Positions 61,108 through 64,000 of a DNA stretch of 64,000 nucleotides are shown one piece after another. The notes under the pieces are model-generated. The model searched no databases. It was not told the origin of the DNA and saw nothing but the letters and a program-made list of their open reading frames with translations. The position numbers and the translations under genes were made by a program. This DNA comes from Piper betle (taxonomy: Eukaryota > Streptophyta > Magnoliopsida > Piperales > Piperaceae): NCBI GenBank assembly GCA_033002965.1, contig JAURVB010001822.1:1-64000 (forward strand). Reading direction: 5' to 3'. Numbering within the stretch: position 1 is the first letter of the stretch; each line of letters begins with the position of its first letter.

Positions 61108-62235
61108 AATGTGAAAATTTCTTAATCCAAAGACAATTCAAACTTGGCATAAGGGTTTCGTTAGCCAAGTCTTAGCTAGCATTATTGGTATAACGGTTTT
61201 CGGTCACTAAAGGGTTATCGTGTGAAGTACATCAAGTTCAATCATATTCAAACTCAATTACTCAATTATTTATCTTAAAATTTAAATGAAGCTTAATAAA
61301 ATTTAAAGTTAAAGTCAAAGTTGGGTTATCCAACTTTGGAGTTGAGGATAGATTCAGATCAGATATAAGTATGTGAATAATAAAATACAAATTTCAAGAT
61401 TTCATCTATTTTATTTATCATATATGTATCCGGTCTATATATGCCAAGGCCATATATAATCCTGATTCGATTGAATAAAATAATATAAATTTTAATATAA
61501 AAATAATTAAAAATATTGTATTAAAAATTTTTAAATATTATTTTATAGAATATCGCCTATTTGTATCAGATGAAGATTAGATCATTCTAAACCAAAATTT
61601 GATTCAAATATTTTTATTATATTATATATTAAAAGAGTCTGAATCCAAATCCAATCTGTTTCAAATTAAATATTAAAATCAAATATAGATTTGGGTGATT
61701 CGATCAAAATAGGTCATAGTTTATAAAACTATATTTTAAATATATTTAAGATAATGATTTATATTATTTTTTCTATATATATATATTATTTATATTATTT
61801 TAATCAGACGAGTCAAATTCAGATTTTATAGATTCAGATCGAATACGAATCTAGTAAATAAAATCAGAATAATTAGTATACGTTGTAACTGATACTTTTA
61901 TATAAGCTAATTTTAATATCAAATGTTAGTAATTTTTGTATATATAAAAGAATTAGAGCCCTACAATTTAGACTAGCCATGAGATTTAAAAGTAAGCGCT
62001 AAGTATTATAGCTGCAGGGAGGCACAAAAAATATGATAAATATCGAATTCGAATCCGACTGGGACACCCAATCCCTCATTTTGAAGACGTCGAGTTGAAC
62101 TTTGAGCCGTTCGAAGTTATAAAGCAAGTGAGTGTACACCCGAACCGGCAAGCAGTCCCGCCAAAACCCAAGCGGCCAAGCCTCGCAGCCTACACAAACC
62201 CAACCTCGTCTTCCTACTCTACCGCCGCCGCCGGC

Positions 62236-63591
62236 ATGTCATCGGCTCTCCTCCGCCGCCGGCCTCTCTCCAACAGCCACCACCACTTCCGCCGCCTCCT
62301 CTCCCAGTCCACGGCCATCCCCAAGAAGATGCAGCGGGTCCGCGACCACGGCTTCGACAACTACATGGAGGTGCACAAGAAGGTGCTCAAGGTGCTCAAG
62401 TTCCAGGACCTCCTCCTCTCCCAGCCCTCCGCCTCCCTCCCCGTCTCCCGCCTCGACACCCTCGCCCGCCGCTTCGGCCTCCGGCAGCACGAGTCCGCTG
62501 CCTTCCTCCTCAAGCACCCCCACGTCTTCACCATCTTCGACCACCCCGTCCAGCGCGTCCTCTACTGCCGCCTCTCCCCCGCCGCCCTCCGACAGATCGC
62601 CGACGAGCGCGCTGCCCTCCTCGCCCAGCTCCCCGACGCAGCCGGCCGCCTCCGCAAGCTCCTCATGCTCTCCAGCTCCCTCCGCCTCCGCCTTGAGCAC
62701 ATCCGCATCGCCCGCCTCGACCTCGGCCTCCCCGACGACTTCGAGCTCTCGGTGGTGCTAAAGAACCCTGCTTTTTCCGGCTAGTCGAGTCCGCCGGCGC
62801 CGACGCCCCGGCCAGGACCAAGTACGTGGAGCTCGTCGAGCGTGACCCGATGCTTGCTAGGTGCTCGATAGAAGGTCTCGAGAGAAGGAGTATAGGGAGA
62901 AGGGATTGATGCCGAGAACATTCGGTTCTCGTTCTTGATCAACTTCCCGCCCGGTTTTAAGATTGGGAAGTACTACAAGATTGCTGTTTGGAAGTGGCAG
63001 CGGCTGCCCTACTGGTCTCCCTACGAGGATGTGAGCGGGTATGATATGAGGTCCTTGGAAGCGCAGAACAGGATGGAGAAGCGTGGGGTGGCGATGATCC
63101 ATGAGTTACTATCGTTGACAGTGGAAAAGAAGCTTACCTTGGAGAAGATTGCTCATTTCCGAATGGCCATGGACCTGCCCAAGAAGTTGAAGGAGTTCCT
63201 GCTCCGGCACCAGGGAATATTCTATATTTCGACGAGGGGGAACCATGGGAAGCTTCACACTGTCTTTCTGAGGGAGGCGTATAGGAAGGGGGAGTTGATT
63301 GAACCCAATGAGTTGTATCTGGCGAGGAGGAGGTTGGCGCAGTTGATTCTGTTGAGTCCAAGGAAGGCGAGGGTGGATGAGTCGTTGGTGCATTTCAGGC
63401 CTAATAGTGAGGAGGAGGAGGCCATTGCAGCTGCACGGAGGAGGTTTGCGGGTTATGGAGAATCAGAGTGTGATGAAGAAGAAGCAAAGGATGCTGATGG
63501 TTCTGGAACGGATTCGAGCCCAGACTATGAGTCTGTAGATGAGGCTAGTTGCGAAGGAACTGATATGGGTGATGTTCTTGTGCGTAAATGA
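62236..63591 (+). CDS. PORR-domain organellar RNA-binding protein (WTF1-like), three one-base gaps
   Basis: PORR proteins bind plastid or mitochondrial RNA and promote group II intron splicing. The gene has no intron. The N-terminus (SSALLRRRPLSNSHHHFRRLLSQS) is Arg/Ser-rich without acids, like a mitochondrial presequence; targeting is inferred. PORR blocks follow: RVRDHGFDNYMEVHKKVLKV, LPVSRLDTLARRFGL, FLLKHPHVFTIFDHP, then NFPPGFKIGKYYKIAVWKWQ, LPYWSPYEDVSGYD, LSLTVEKKLTLEKIAHFRMA, GIFYISTRG and LHTVFLREAYRKGELI, with an acidic tail. Between the two halves the frame moves three times: after LKNPAF (T5 run 62772-62776), after GLERR (GG 62887-62888) and after REKG (GGG 62902-62904). Adding one base to each gives a continuous protein of about 452 residues. 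First half is extremely GC-rich. Start is the first ATG in frame. Confidence 0.9.
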
Positions 63592-64000
63592 AAAAAGCAA
63601 GTGAATTGCTTGCTTGATTGGCTTGGATGAGCATCTTTGTAGTATTGCTTCCTAGTTCCCAATGGATTATATTGTGGCAAGCATATTGAACAGTAATGGT
63701 GAGAGTGAGGAAGTAAGTAGCAGGTCATTGGTAATGAGGCTCTCATGGATGAATTCATGGATGGGCTGATCAATCTTCTGATAATGATTCTGCTGGGAGG
63801 CGTATGCTATCTCCCTTTGGAGTTGATTATTTATTTTTTGAGTGGCAATGACAGGTTTTGGGACGGAACGGTAAACAGTACATTACGTTTGATCAGGAAG
63901 TACTTAATTTTGCTTGCGGGCCATTACTACGTCATGTGATTTGTGGCTTTCTCAAGTGCTTGCGGACATTCTGGAAAATGGATTTTCTCAATGGCATAGT
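63592..64000. other. 3' flank of the PORR gene
   Basis: Presumed 3' untranslated and downstream sequence. A 64-codon open frame (63745-63939) has no recognisable content. Confidence 0.45.

Larger units (their letters stand above)
60002..62235. other. AT-rich region with MITE-like repeats
   Basis: No gene recognised. It contains the two interleaved inverted-repeat pairs listed separately, then AT-rich DNA to about 62000. The last 100 bases turn C-rich and are probably the leader of the PORR gene. Confidence 0.5.

Noticed and set aside
62095..62235. N-terminal extension of the PORR frame
   Set aside because: Begins at TTG; ATG at 62236 gives a normal organelle presequence.
63745..63939. 64-codon hydrophobic open frame after the PORR gene
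   Set aside because: Lies in the 3' flank, with no family and no supporting signals.

Overview
This window is nuclear DNA of a flowering plant. Every recognisable gene has a plant-type relative and most are split by GT-AG introns. Gene-free DNA is very AT-rich and full of simple repeats and small transposon remnants. Several first exons are strongly GC-rich (the PORR gene near 62.3 kb, the methyltransferase at 48.9 kb, the BAG gene at 6.2 kb), a gradient typical of monocots. A non-grass monocot is my best guess; no species can be named from sequence alone. No operon, CRISPR array, bacterial or organellar insert, or clear RNA gene was seen.

Layout: 1-4.4 kb, no gene but a cluster of TGGGCY promoter motifs. 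4.5-6.4 kb (-), BAG co-chaperone. 10.9-16.6 kb (+), SEUSS-LIKE transcriptional adaptor whose ancestral N-terminus has decayed. 17.1-19.6 kb (-), BIG BROTHER-like RING-H2 ubiquitin ligase gene carrying a frameshift and an in-frame stop. 21.3-21.6 kb (-), small GPI-anchor subunit PIG-Y. 24.8 kb (+), secreted eight-cysteine LTP-like protein. 27.6-31.4 kb (+), PAS-Raf protein kinase. 32.4-42.3 kb, a tandem duplication of about 5 kb carrying two intact CYP87-type P450 genes (+), with a transposon inserted in one promoter. 42.3-45.1 kb, repeats. 45.1-48.1 kb (+), IQ67-domain calmodulin-binding protein with broken frame. 48.9-52.3 kb (+), PMT13/QUA3-type Golgi methyltransferase. 52.8-54.9 kb (-), rhomboid protease. 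57.4-59.3 kb (-), ribosomal protein eL24, a pseudogene cut off from its promoter by a repeat. 60.4-61.1 kb, interleaved inverted repeats. 62.2-63.6 kb (+), PORR-domain organellar RNA-binding protein.

The genes do not form a pathway; this is an ordinary gene-bearing plant segment. The main result is a pattern. Many conserved genes contain one-base indels, mostly one base missing from a short run of the same base, while others here (both P450s, the kinase, the SEUSS-LIKE body, LTP, PIG-Y) are intact over thousands of coding bases. For PMT13, PORR, BAG and the rhomboid gene, uncorrected sequencing indels are the simplest reading. eL24, the RING gene and the SEUSS-LIKE N-terminus also carry nonsense changes and look truly decayed. 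I found no convincing new biological system.
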